DNA of 46,964 nt from Caldifarciminota bacterium (GCA_016934635.1 JAFGSK010000053.1:1-46964); one strand, 5' to 3'. Positions 24,317 to 33,245 are shown, counted from the stretch's first letter. Notes: a model not told the origin generated them from the sequence alone. A program made the numbers and translations.

Positions 24317-25276
24317 ATGGGCATAAGGTTTCGCAAATATATATCCGATGATTTCCTCAAAATCAGGGATTTCCTGGTTGCTAACTACAATGCATTTGAA
24401 CACCCGGTTAACTGGGATATGGTTCGCTGGAACTACGCCCGGTATTTCTGCGCGCCAATGATCGGAGCCTGGGGCCTGGGTGAGAGGGAGGAGAAGATAC
24501 CGGATACTACAGGCAAGAAGAGCGAGGAGGCGGTAAGGTTCTGGGAATCGTCGATCGGTGTGTGGGAGACTGATGATGGCGAGATAGCAGGTGTGGTCTG
24601 TCCTGATGAGTACATACCCTGGCATCCCGCGTTCGGTCAGGCGTTTCTGCAGCGCAGTCCGGATCACGAAAGCCTCTTAGCTGAGATGCTTGAATACGCG
24701 GAGAAGACGTTTATCGGCAAAAACATGACACGGATATATGTCGGTGAGTATGATAAGGCGCTCCAGGACGCGGTCGGTGCGAGTGGTTTTCATCGGGACG
24801 CCAAGCCCTGCTTAAACTACATGGAGTTCGATTTAGCTGATATCCCGGAATCAAAGCTTCCAGATGGCTACAGGTTCGTAACCATGGCCGAAAACAACGA
24901 CATCGAGAAACGAAGGGAAGTGGTAGGACTATCATTCAACCACCCTGACCCAAATGACTGGGCTACGGCGTATTCTTACAAACAGTTGCAGGCGGCTCCC
25001 GACTACCGCAAGGAGCTGGATATCGTAATAGAGCGTCCGGACGGCAAGTGGGTGGCATGCACCATCGCATGGTTCGACGAGTTCAATAGGATAGGGACGC
25101 TGGAACCGGTAGGCGCCATCCAACTGGGCATGGGCCGGGAGATAGTTATCGAGGGACTCCGAAGGCTGCGCGACCTTGGAGCCAAGGTTGCCCACATGGA
25201 CTCAGGATTGAAATTCTACGAAAAGGTAGGATTCAGGAAGAAGTTTCCCATCTATCGGTGGGTAAAAGAAACATAG
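24317..25276 (+). CDS. GNAT-family protein with two acetyltransferase-like halves
   Basis: This 319-aa protein is one of only three on the plus strand. The first half has an IGVWETDDGEIAGVV strand pair and a helix-rich continuation; the second half contains IERPDGKWVACTIAWFDEFNRIGTLEPVGAIQLGMG, matching the central strands and pantetheine loop of GNAT enzymes, though the usual R/Q-x-x-G-x-G/A is weak (QLGMG). It ends KFYEKVGFRK, a common GNAT ending (Y-x-K-x-GF). It resembles tandem-GNAT proteins of uncharacterised substrate. It probably transfers an acyl group from acetyl-CoA. Confidence 0.8.
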   Translation: MGIRFRKYISDDFLKIRDFLVANYNAFEHPVNWDMVRWNYARYFCAPMIGAWGLGEREEKIPDTTGKKSEEAVRFWESSIGVWETDDGEIAGVVCPDEYIPWHPAFGQAFLQRSPDHESLLAEMLEYAEKTFIGKNMTRIYVGEYDKALQDAVGASGFHRDAKPCLNYMEFDLADIPESKLPDGYRFVTMAENNDIEKRREVVGLSFNHPDPNDWATAYSYKQLQAAPDYRKELDIVIERPDGKWVACTIAWFDEFNRIGTLEPVGAIQLGMGREIVIEGLRRLRDLGAKVAHMDSGLKFYEKVGFRKKFPIYRWVKET

Positions 25277-25282
25277 CATACA

Positions 25283-25417
25283 TTAAACCGCTCTCAAAGC
25301 CGAGTGAACGGTCGCGATCCAGAAGCGCCTTTTATCCAGGAAGATTTTAGTAAAAAGTCGCGTGACCTTCCGATATCCACGTTCATAATCATCGACGATT
25401 GGACTTTTATCACCGTT
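25283..25417 (-). pseudogene. Possible gene remnant, 44 codons without start
   Basis: The minus strand reads NGDKSPIVDDYERGYRKV and continues to ...ATVHSALRAV before a TAA, with an in-frame TAG just upstream and no start codon. The composition (basic, aromatic, amphipathic) looks like real protein. No family was recognised, and chance cannot be excluded. Confidence 0.3.
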
Positions 25418-25465
25418 CTATTCTTTGTTGTTGATTGAATGGGGATACAGGGATTCAGCAATTCA

Positions 25466-25984
25466 TCAACTTTTAGTTACTTCATCTGAGGACTTTTTCT
25501 TTCTTGCCGTAAGAAACCCAACAAGGTAGATTACTCCTGCGGCAACAAATGAAGCTATACAGAACAGATGTATCGCTCGGGAGGATACGTGTCCGTAAAA
25601 GGGATTTATATTGAAAGGAAAGAACGGCCTCAGGTCGGCATGGAACAGCGAATCCATAATGATGTGCGTCACCATCCCGAAACAGGCGCTCCATAAGATA
25701 AACCAGAATCCCTGCTTCTGTTCGAGCCTCAGCCATGCCATGAGCCTGCCGATGGGTTTTCTCAGTAGCCATATCGGTACCGAGATTCCTAAAGCGGCAA
25801 GTGCACCTCCCAGAAATGTATGGAAAAAACCGTGCAGGGGATAGTCGAGTCTGAACACGAGCACGACAAAAGGCTCCAAATCCACGATGACCGACCCTGC
25901 GATCAGTGCAGGGATATGAAAGAGTTTCCGCAATCCGACCCCTGTCAATGCAGCAGGTCCTACGTGATAAGGAGTAAAAGGCAT
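25466..25984 (-). CDS. Membrane-bound metal-dependent hydrolase-like protein
   Basis: This 172-aa membrane protein begins MPFTPYHVGPAALTG and has IVDLEPF and later THIIMDSLFHADLRPFFPF, the pattern of the LexA-regulated/YdjM-type and DUF4184-like membrane hydrolase group (conserved His and Asp at helix ends). About four transmembrane helices are evident. The biochemical function of the group is not established. It lies 28 nt after an acetyltransferase gene and ends a three-gene set with that gene and the nitroreductase. Confidence 0.75.
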   Translation of the reverse strand: MPFTPYHVGPAALTGVGLRKLFHIPALIAGSVIVDLEPFVVLVFRLDYPLHGFFHTFLGGALAALGISVPIWLLRKPIGRLMAWLRLEQKQGFWFILWSACFGMVTHIIMDSLFHADLRPFFPFNINPFYGHVSSRAIHLFCIASFVAAGVIYLVGFLTARKKKSSDEVTKS

Positions 25985-26012
25985 CCGGTTAGGCTATACG
26001 TTTATCCTGGCT

Positions 26013-26498
26013 TTAAGGCTCAGCATCACCGAGTGTTAGCTCCAACTCAGGCCAGGAAGGTTCCCTGAACCCAGCTTTCCTGTAAATGCCGATGCCGTCG
26101 TCTGATGCGTGCAGGTGCAGGTATTTTATTCCGAGGGTGTGGGCATCTGAAATAAGCCTCTGAAGAAGTACGGTGCATATCCCTCTTCTTCTTGCCCAAG
26201 GTAAGGTGTACATGTTGAGTATGTAGCCTTGCTTTCCGTTTGCGATTCCGTATTTGGGCGGCATCTGCCAGATGACCATCCCGCTCGTAGCGACGACCGC
26301 TCCATCAATCTGAGCCAGCCAGGCAATGAAATCGCCTCCGTCCATGGCCTCGGAGAAGTAGTTATGTATTTTCTTTCTCGGAGCCTGGATCTTCTTATCG
26401 GTAATCCCCATCAATTCGTTAAGAAATTCTATTCTGAAGCGGACAAGGACCCCGACATCTTTCCGAGTTGCCCGACGAAAACTAACCTCTTCTCTCAT
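26013..26498 (-). CDS. GNAT-family N-acetyltransferase
   Basis: This protein of about 161 aa shows the GNAT order: VSFRRATRKDVGVLVRFR at the start, an AWLAQIDGAVVATSGM strand pair, then LNMYTLPWARRRGICTVLL, where the RRRGIC loop binds the CoA pyrophosphate, and GIGIYRKAGF near the end. The substrate is unknown. The ATG overlaps the stop of the nitroreductase gene (TGATG), the same junction form as at 2210; a GTG one codon earlier is an equal alternative. Confidence 0.88.
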   Translation of the reverse strand: MREEVSFRRATRKDVGVLVRFRIEFLNELMGITDKKIQAPRKKIHNYFSEAMDGGDFIAWLAQIDGAVVATSGMVIWQMPPKYGIANGKQGYILNMYTLPWARRRGICTVLLQRLISDAHTLGIKYLHLHASDDGIGIYRKAGFREPSWPELELTLGDAEP

Positions 26499-27064
26499 CA
26501 CGCCTTGAACGGTGTCCGTGCGTCGTTAAGAAATGACACATCGGACAGGGGTTTACGCGGTCTGGTTTCGGAGTTGCTCGTGAGCTTATCCCTGAACTTG
26601 ACCGTGCCGTCCTCTTTGTAATACCCGAACGGAATAATCGATACGATCTCCCAGTGCAGAGGGATGGCAAGCTGCTTGCGGACCTCGCGCTTGCTGAATG
26701 TAAGGATCCATACTCCACCCAGACCTGATGCGTGGATAGCGAGTAGCATGTTCTGGATAGCCGCAGAGGTATCCAGTATATAGCATCTTTCATCCTCATC
26801 GTAGCGTTCCCAGGTATCGTGGGGATCGGCGCAGGCAACGATTACGGCAGGAGCATTTTCTACCCACGGCTGTCTTCCGTACGGATCGAAGTGTTTTATC
26901 TTTTTCTTATCCGTGACCACGACGAACCGCCAGGGTTGTCGATTTCCGCCTGAGGGCGCTTTCATACCAGCCTCAAGGATTTTCCGAATAGCGTCGAGAG
27001 GTACTTCCCTGTCTTGGAATGCCCTGATACTTCTGCGCGTGTTTATCGCTTCAAATGCATCCAT
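26498..27064 (-). CDS. Nitroreductase family protein
   Basis: This 188-aa FMN-dependent oxidoreductase has the family start AINTRRSIRAFQDREV, the FMN-contact segment APSGGNRQPWRFVVV, and SGLGGVWILTFS in the second half. Members reduce nitroaromatics, quinones or other acceptors with NAD(P)H. The C-terminus (RPRKPLSDV) is typical of the FMN-binding tail. AAAGGAG precedes the ATG, and a perfect 11-bp hairpin ends just before it. Confidence 0.92.
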   Translation of the reverse strand: MDAFEAINTRRSIRAFQDREVPLDAIRKILEAGMKAPSGGNRQPWRFVVVTDKKKIKHFDPYGRQPWVENAPAVIVACADPHDTWERYDEDERCYILDTSAAIQNMLLAIHASGLGGVWILTFSKREVRKQLAIPLHWEIVSIIPFGYYKEDGTVKFRDKLTSNSETRPRKPLSDVSFLNDARTPFKA

Positions 27065-27074
27065 TTTTTTTCTC

Positions 27075-27099
27075 CTTTTTTTGGCGAAGCCAAAAAAAG
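27075..27099 (-). promoter_or_regulatory. Hairpin abutting the nitroreductase ribosome site
   Basis: CTTTTTTTGGC-TTC-GCCAAAAAAAG is a perfect 11-bp stem (minus strand) whose last bases run into the GGAG ribosome site. U7/A7 pairing at its base would be weak and could melt easily. It is not a terminator, because the stem ends in A and G. Confidence 0.5.
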
Positions 27100-27175
27100 A
27101 TCGGACTAACTCCGACCAACACTTTGTGGATATTTAACCGGTTTCCCCTTTACCAATAGTGAAAGCCGTAATAGA

Positions 27176-28333
27176 CTATCGTTCCTCGATCCACTTGATC
27201 ATCGCTTCGGCTTCCTCTGCAGGAACCGAGTGGCCGCCCTCGAAGGCGTAGAAAGTTACGTTGTAGCCCAATTTTTCAAGGATCTTTCTTGCTTCTTTTG
27301 CCGACTTGAAGGCCACCCTTTTGTCGTCTTTGGCGTGACCGATGAAAACCGCTAAATCCTTTCCCTCTTCCAGGGCTTCCTCACCTACCCATTCAGTATC
27401 CAGCCATCCTCCAAGAGATATGATACCATCGAAGGCTTCGTGATTTTTGATCCCCACCGAATATGTGAAATTTCCCCCTTGCGAGAATCCCATTAGATAA
27501 ACCTTGTCAATCTTGTGCCGGGCTTCAAGACCTGTAACCGCGTTCATAACGTAGGCCTCAGACTGAAGTCTAGCCTCTGCAGCAAGTTCCTTATCCTCAG
27601 GAATCCACTCTTCCCAACTGAATCCCAACTCGCCGCCGACAGGGAAAGCGTAAGGTGCCTGGGGAGAAGCGTATATGAACTCGGGTTCACCGAAGAGTTC
27701 CCAGAGTCGGATGAACCCGTCGGAGCTGGAGCCCCATCCGTGAAGCCCGACAACCAAAGGATAGCTTCTGGTTGAATCGTAATCGGAAGGTAATAGGACA
27801 CGGCACTTGATGTAAACTGAGGCGTTATTGTAGGTTACATCGCCCATTACCTTCTGCTTTTCTTCAGCATGAGAGACGATACTGTCCAGGATTGCCGAGA
27901 ACACAGCGCTCTCCCGAACGCCGTCGAAATCAGGGTCCTGAAGGATATGTTGTATATCGGTAAAGCCTGACTTGTAAGCCCGTGCAAGATAGCGAGCAGC
28001 CAACGTATCCTTACCAAGAAGACCGTAACAGCAGGCGAGATTGTATACAGCAACCGTTTCGTTGACGTTGTAGTGCAGGAGCGCGAGGTAATACTGCGCC
28101 GATTTTAAGTAATCACCTTCCTCGTAAGACTCGTAGGCCTTCTTGGCGTATTCCATGAGATCGGCATCAAGAAAGGAACCTGCACCTTCAGCAAAAGGAT
28201 CAATGGTTGAAGGATCGATGAACATCGAATCATTCTCGATCGTCTTGGGGTTGTTATATTCCTCCTCTGCCAGGGCAGGGGAGAGGCTAAATAGCGAAAG
28301 CAAAACGAAGATTGCTATCCATCTTTTATTCAT
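27176..28333 (-). CDS. Secreted TPR plus alpha/beta-hydrolase (esterase D-like) fusion
   Basis: This 385-aa protein has a signal peptide (1-22). Residues about 57-125 form a short TPR-like helical part (YAKKAYESYEEGDYLKSAQYY, AVYNLACCYGLLG), followed by a phospholipase/carboxylesterase-type hydrolase: HGW at 198-200, nucleophile GFSQGG with Ser284, acid near Asp336 in HAKDD, and His368 in EGGHSVP. The family normally lacks the TPR part. It is probably a periplasmic esterase or peptidase. It has its own promoter at 28432-28460. Confidence 0.88.
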   Translation of the reverse strand: MNKRWIAIFVLLSLFSLSPALAEEEYNNPKTIENDSMFIDPSTIDPFAEGAGSFLDADLMEYAKKAYESYEEGDYLKSAQYYLALLHYNVNETVAVYNLACCYGLLGKDTLAARYLARAYKSGFTDIQHILQDPDFDGVRESAVFSAILDSIVSHAEEKQKVMGDVTYNNASVYIKCRVLLPSDYDSTRSYPLVVGLHGWGSSSDGFIRLWELFGEPEFIYASPQAPYAFPVGGELGFSWEEWIPEDKELAAEARLQSEAYVMNAVTGLEARHKIDKVYLMGFSQGGNFTYSVGIKNHEAFDGIISLGGWLDTEWVGEEALEEGKDLAVFIGHAKDDKRVAFKSAKEARKILEKLGYNVTFYAFEGGHSVPAEEAEAMIKWIEER

Positions 28334-28431
28334 TCCTACCGCTCCTTCGACTTATGAAGGTTCAATTACCAATAAAAATCACTTCCTAATGCAAGTCCCA
28401 TACCTTTGAAGGCTCTACCAAGGGACTAGCT

Positions 28432-28460
28432 ATCATACCCGGCATTCGGGGATATGTCAA
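28432..28460 (-). promoter_or_regulatory. Promoter of the TPR-hydrolase gene
   Basis: On the minus strand TTGACA (28455-28460), a 17-bp spacer and TATGAT (28432-28437), about 100 nt upstream of the ATG. It is the one spacer of 17 among the clear promoters. Confidence 0.7.
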
Positions 28461-28527
28461 CCAATGCCTTTTATTATTTAGACGAAGTAAAAAGATGGAT
28501 GGTTAACAGGGACTAAATCGGTGTTGT

Positions 28528-28608
28528 CTAGTCTTTAAGCAAGAACAATGCGTACATTATCTCCGGGGCCAGCGATACCTCCCTGAGTTCGAGATATTCG
28601 GAGAAAGT
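28528..28608 (-). pseudogene. Possible gene remnant, 26 codons without start
   Basis: Downstream of the broken hydrolase, the minus strand reads TFSEYLELREVSLAPE and continues to a TAG, preceded by in-frame TAA. It could be the end of a lost gene or chance. No family was recognised. Confidence 0.2.
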
Positions 28609-28623
28609 TTACAGACCTTTAGA

Positions 28624-29805
28624 CTACAGGTTCTCCATCACCCGCTCAAGAAGCTCGAGCTTGAATTCGTCGTAAGCCTTCAGCGGGGGTGAAGAAAATA
28701 CGGCGGCGAGATTGGTGCATACCACAATAGTCACGTCTGATTCAGGGAAGTAGTATATCCCCGATCCCCCGCCCATGGTGACCCCTTCGTGTCCGATATA
28801 TTATCTATAGTCCGTAGGATACATATATAGCCCTAATCCGTAGGAGTAGTCGCGTCCGGTATCGAACCAGTCGGTCATCTCGGCATAGGCGCCATCGGAA
28901 AGAAGTTCTCCTTTGCGCAACGCCTCCAGGAACACGCAGTAATCGTATACTGACGCAATCAAGCCGGCGCAGCCTATATCCTCCCGGCAGAACGCCTTCT
29001 GGATATCGGATACATTTGTCAGTCGCGAGTTACCAAACTGGTCCCAGTATGAATTTACCAGGCCTTGCGGTTCGGGATAGGGGGATTTGTGGTAAAAGGT
29101 ATTCTCAAGCCCCAGGGGGTCGATGATCCTCGAATAGAACTCGTCCACGTGACTGCCCGTTACCTCGTCGACGATGAGCGCCAGGAGGATGTAGTTTACG
29201 TCGGAGTAAGACCAGTCAGTACCCGGCTCGAAAAGCCCTGGTTTGCCGTAGATGTATGAGAAGTTGTCTTCAATAGTCGATATCCGGGTAGGATCGTTGA
29301 ACAGATCCACCATGTTCGCGGTTTCGTCGTTGAAGTCGAGGATCCCTGAGGTTTGGTTGGCTAGCTGGCGCACCGAGGCTTCGTTTCCGTTGCCCAGCCT
29401 GTCGCACATCGATGTCGGAAGATAGGTCGATATCTTCGCGTCAAGGTCGATCAAACCCTCCTCTGCCAGCATGAGTACTACAGCGGACATGTAGGGCTTG
29501 GTCACCGACGCCGCGTGGAACCGGTGGCAAGGATTGACAGGGATATCGTCTTCGATGGAGGCGTAACCTCCACTACCTATCCATAAGCTATCTTGCTCCG
29601 GTGTACGGATAAGGACGACAAGGCCGGGAATACCTTTAGCTATATACTCGTCAATTACCGACTGGTACAACTCGTTTTTGGGATGGGAGGAGAAATCCAT
29701 ATCGCAGGAGATATGGATTTCTGGACGTTCGACCTCCTCAACAATACATGAGATAGAAAAAGCTAACGCTATCGGCAAAAAAGCAAACGGTATCAATCTT
29801 CTCAC
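28624..29805 (-). pseudogene. Serine hydrolase (class C beta-lactamase fold) with in-frame stop
   Basis: The frame from GTG 29805 encodes 334 residues of a beta-lactamase-like lipoprotein (lipobox SISC, SVTK motif in HAASVTKPY, YSDVNY). It then hits TAA at 28801-28803 directly after PTDYR. The same frame continues YIGHEGVTMGGG ... VVCTNLAAVF ... to a TAG at 28624, matching the C-terminal HSG/KTG-like part and length (391-395 aa) of the three neighbours. One substitution thus removed the last 59 residues. Either a recent pseudogene, or a stop that is read through. It is the last gene of the long operon. Confidence 0.85.
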
Positions 29806-29808
29806 AAA

Positions 29809-30984
29809 CTACTCTCCTTCAAATACAGCCGCAAGGATTTCTTCTCGAAGATCATCGTAGAACATCTTGGCAAACGGGGTCGAGAAGAAAGTGCCGACGT
29901 TGGTATACATCACGATGGTTATGTCCTTTTCCGGCATATACTGCACCATCCCTGCGGAACCCAGGGTCGAACCTGAGTGCCCGATCCAGGTGCCGTATTC
30001 GGTTCGGTTCTCAGTAAGCCCCAAGCCGTAGCGTGCATCCGGGTTCTCCGGAATACCTACAAACCCGGTCATCGCCTCAAAGGATTCCGACGACAGGAAA
30101 CTGTCGCGGCAGACCGCCTCGAAGAAAGTAGCGTAGTCGAGAGCCGAGGCGATTATCCCGTCGGCAGGAAGTACGTCGGCTGTTCCGAAGTGAAGCTGCC
30201 AGTCTGAATTATTCTCGAGCTTGCCGTTTCCATAGCGGTCCCAGTAGCTGTTAACCACGCCAGGCGGGCAAGGATTGTTGTAGTAGTAGGTATTCTCAAT
30301 GTCCAGGGGGTCGATTACGAACTCCTGCATGGCCTTTACATGGTCGCCGGTCACGGAGTCCATTATTAGCCCGAGGAGGAGATAGTTGGTGTTGGCATAT
30401 TCCCAGCCTTCACCGGGTTCAAAGAGCGCGGGTTTCCCATAAACGTATTCCAGAAGCTCCTCGCGGGTAAACTCCCGTGTTACGTCGTTGAATATGTCGA
30501 TCATGTAAAAGACATCCTTGTTGTATTCGGGAATGCCTGATGTGTGGTTCAGTAATTGTCGTACGGTAACTTTTTTCCCGTTCGGTAAATTGTCGGTAAT
30601 CCTGGAAGGGAGACAGTTGGATATTTTAGCGTCAAGGTTGAGTTTTCCCTCTTCGACCAGACGAAGAGCGAGGGCTGCTCCGTAGGTCTTGGCGACGCTT
30701 GCCGAGTGATGAAGGTGACAAGGATTCATCTCGACCCCATCCTCGATGTTTGCGTACCCGGCGCAGCCAATCCATAAGCCGTCTTCAGGGGTGCGGATGA
30801 GTACCACCAGACCTGGCAGACCTTTGACCACATACTCATCTACGATTCTCTGGTAGATGGAATCCCTAGGGTGATCGGAGAAGTCCATGTAGCAGTCGAT
30901 CGCGGAAGACGGGCGCTCAACTTCGTAAGTACACGAAGTCAAGACGAAAGCGAGAATAGCTGCAATCGGGATTAATTTACCCAT
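29809..30984 (-). CDS. Serine hydrolase lipoprotein, class C beta-lactamase fold
   Basis: This 391-aa protein has a lipobox LTSC with Cys18, so it is an anchored lipoprotein. Active-site motifs are SVAK (Ser96, Lys99) in HHSASVAKTY, Y-A-N (196-198) and H-S-G (336-338) in TWIGHSGSTLG. The fold is shared by class C beta-lactamases, D-aminopeptidases, esterases and PBPs; the HSG third motif points to a peptidase or esterase rather than a true beta-lactamase. Only three nt separate it from its upstream paralogue. Substrate unknown. Confidence 0.88.
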   Translation of the reverse strand: MGKLIPIAAILAFVLTSCTYEVERPSSAIDCYMDFSDHPRDSIYQRIVDEYVVKGLPGLVVLIRTPEDGLWIGCAGYANIEDGVEMNPCHLHHSASVAKTYGAALALRLVEEGKLNLDAKISNCLPSRITDNLPNGKKVTVRQLLNHTSGIPEYNKDVFYMIDIFNDVTREFTREELLEYVYGKPALFEPGEGWEYANTNYLLLGLIMDSVTGDHVKAMQEFVIDPLDIENTYYYNNPCPPGVVNSYWDRYGNGKLENNSDWQLHFGTADVLPADGIIASALDYATFFEAVCRDSFLSSESFEAMTGFVGIPENPDARYGLGLTENRTEYGTWIGHSGSTLGSAGMVQYMPEKDITIVMYTNVGTFFSTPFAKMFYDDLREEILAAVFEGE

Positions 30985-30987
30985 TAA

Positions 30988-32166
30988 CTACCCCTCAAAC
31001 ACCGCGGCAAAAAGCTCGGCCTTGAACTCCTCGTCTAGATCCCACATAAAATTGCCGAACACGTTGTAGCAGATAACTATTGTCACCTCGCTTTCTGGAA
31101 AGTACCGGACATCCGCCTGGTTGGCAATCAGCCCGCCGGCATGACCCACTGAAACGCCGTAGTCGGTATTCCTGATCATGATACCCAGGCCGTAGTCCCA
31201 GTCATCGGAGCCCGACAACTTTGGGTCTGCATCGTGCAGCCGGGTAAGCATTTGATCCAATGATGATTGGTTCACTATCTCGCCTGTAAACAGTGCTTCG
31301 AAGAATTCTGCCAGGTCTTCTACCGTGGTCCGGATTCCGCCGTCTCCGTAGGAATTTGCCGAGATGTAGTTCTGCGCGTCGGAGAGGTTGACGATCCTAC
31401 CCGGATTGTAGAACTCTGAATAGGAGTTGACCAGACCTGGGGGCCATTGAAAATCGGGGTGATTCTTATAGTAGGTCTCGGTCAAGCTGAGCCGGTCAAG
31501 GATCCGTTCCTGCAAATACCTGGAGTGATCTCCGGCAAGACTGTCTACGATAAGGGAAAGAAGTACATAATTGGTGTTGGAGTAGGAGTGGTTGGTCCCC
31601 GGCTCGAACCAGGCATCGACCTTGTATACGTATTCCAACAACTCTTCGGCTGTGAGGGGTTTCTTGTAGTCGTTGAATACGTCTACTAGGAAAAGGTCTA
31701 TGTAATCGGGGATGCCCGAGGTGTGCCTTAGAAGCTGACTTACGGTTACGGTATGCCCGTTAGGCAGTTTGTCGGTGATTCGCGCCGGTAGATAGGCGTC
31801 GATTTTCGCGTCCAGATCGATCAGGCCTTCCTCTCGAAGAAGCATTATCTCGGTGGCGGTGTAGGACTTGGTTATGCTGGATATGTAGTGCACGTGTTTG
31901 GGATTCATCTGGATCCCGTCTTCCAGATCGGCGTACCCCCCGCAGCCTATCCATAAGCCTTCCACAGTGTCCCTTACCAGTACGGAAAGACCGGCAATCC
32001 CCTGGTTTACGTACTTGTCGACGATGGATTGGTAGAGCGAGTCCTTGGGATGGCTGGAAAAGTCCATATTACAGGAGATATTGCTGTCGGGGCGTTCGAA
32101 CTCCTCGTATGTGCACGATGCTGCGGCTATAAAAAGGATGGTTGCAAGGCTCAATAAACGCCGCAT
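30988..32166 (-). CDS. Serine hydrolase lipoprotein, class C beta-lactamase fold
   Basis: This 392-aa paralogue has lipobox AASC with Cys18, catalytic SITK (Ser97, Lys100), Y-S-N in HSYSNTNY and H-A-G in VSVGHAGG near the C-terminus. It is the most divergent of the four hydrolases in the region around the SxxK loop (HYISSITKSYT). It starts on TAATG overlapping the stop of the barrel gene by one base, so it is coupled to it, as in the second module copy. Confidence 0.88.
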   Translation of the reverse strand: MRRLLSLATILFIAAASCTYEEFERPDSNISCNMDFSSHPKDSLYQSIVDKYVNQGIAGLSVLVRDTVEGLWIGCGGYADLEDGIQMNPKHVHYISSITKSYTATEIMLLREEGLIDLDAKIDAYLPARITDKLPNGHTVTVSQLLRHTSGIPDYIDLFLVDVFNDYKKPLTAEELLEYVYKVDAWFEPGTNHSYSNTNYVLLSLIVDSLAGDHSRYLQERILDRLSLTETYYKNHPDFQWPPGLVNSYSEFYNPGRIVNLSDAQNYISANSYGDGGIRTTVEDLAEFFEALFTGEIVNQSSLDQMLTRLHDADPKLSGSDDWDYGLGIMIRNTDYGVSVGHAGGLIANQADVRYFPESEVTIVICYNVFGNFMWDLDEEFKAELFAAVFEG

Positions 32167-32762
32167 TACGTCCCCCAGAAGCTGAAGCGAACACCTGCGT
32201 GCAGAAGTGACTGGGGACCGGCTTCAAGGTCCGGCAGATAGGGCACCTGGATAAACCACTGGTAGCGGATAAAGGGCGCAACCGGGCCGCGCAGATGCAG
32301 TATCTTGCCTATCTCGAAACCCAGGGCCGTGCCGAATCCAAGGGTGGCTCCGGGCCTGCCGTAATCCAAGGCTTCAACGTACTCACCGTTGGAATCCAGC
32401 TCAAACCCTTGTCTTGGGCTGAACTGGTGCATGTATCCCGCGCCCACCGACGCCTCGCCAAAGAGCCCGAACGGAGCTGTATACCTGTAGCCGAAATCCG
32501 TCTGAAGAAATATTCCTGTTCCCGTAACCGTATTGACATAGAAACCCAGATTGCCGGTCTGGTGAATCTGACCCCAGTTACCTTCTTTGTATACGTATTC
32601 GGTGCCGGCGGACAACCCGGGGTAGAGGGGGTCCATCCTGAATGGTTTCCCGAACGGCAGCGCGATGGAGTGATTGCATCCCGAAATCACCAAGGGGAAT
32701 GACTGTTCGGCGAACGCTGCAACAGCGCAGCATAAAAATACTACTACTTGTATCTTTCGCAC
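32166..32762 (-). CDS. Outer-membrane beta-barrel-like protein (module copy 1)
   Basis: This 198-aa protein has a signal peptide (RKIQVVVFLCCAVAAFA), then alternating strands with many aromatic and glycine residues (GTEYVYKEGNWGQ, FGYRYTAPFGLFGEASVGAGY, APFIRYQWFIQ) and ends on VRFSFWG, compatible with an eight-stranded outer-membrane barrel. I choose GTG 32762 because GGAGG sits five nt upstream; the ATG at 32774 includes that ribosome site. It is clearly paralogous to the gene at 34452-35042. Function unknown. Confidence 0.75.
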   Translation of the reverse strand: MRKIQVVVFLCCAVAAFAEQSFPLVISGCNHSIALPFGKPFRMDPLYPGLSAGTEYVYKEGNWGQIHQTGNLGFYVNTVTGTGIFLQTDFGYRYTAPFGLFGEASVGAGYMHQFSPRQGFELDSNGEYVEALDYGRPGATLGFGTALGFEIGKILHLRGPVAPFIRYQWFIQVPYLPDLEAGPQSLLHAGVRFSFWGT

Positions 32763-32819
32763 ATGGTCCTCCATAGTTAATTATCAAGAAAGACGCCAGG
32801 CAACCAGAATTGTTACAAG

Positions 32820-33245
32820 CTAGAGAATTTTCTCAAGTATCTTCGCTGCGTCGTGGACTAACTTCGGACAAAGCTCGTCGAAAACACCCTGGTCTTGAGC
32901 CTTATCCCTGACCTCCGGATTGCTTATGTCGCAGCCGATCAGATCGCGGCAGATTAGGGTTCCATGATCTTAGGTAAATTTATTGCAAACTTAATATAGG
33001 TCCTATCCCTTGCACGTTAATCATCGGACTTAAATCGTCCGTAACATAAATCAATCACCATGATCGAGGCAACCACCGCTCCACAGACATCGCCGAGTCC
33101 GGCTATCCCTCCACGAAAAACCGGATGCTATCTTTAATGTCTCTTCTTTTTCCAGCTCTATCCCCGGAGCGAATACAGCGAACAAAGATTGAGCGCAGTT
33201 GAAGCCACTATCAAAAATCTTCTTTGCTTCATCCGCCTTTTTTAC
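32820..33245 (-). pseudogene. Degenerate C_GCAxxG_C_C gene copy
   Basis: The minus strand here aligns from end to end with the intact gene at 35100-35534. The last 120 bases are nearly identical, including the stop codon and the GTTACAAGC just downstream; the start codon has become GTA (33243-33245), and several small deletions and stop codons destroy the middle. It occupies the same position relative to the barrel and hydrolase genes as the intact copy, so the whole module was duplicated and this gene then decayed. Confidence 0.8.
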
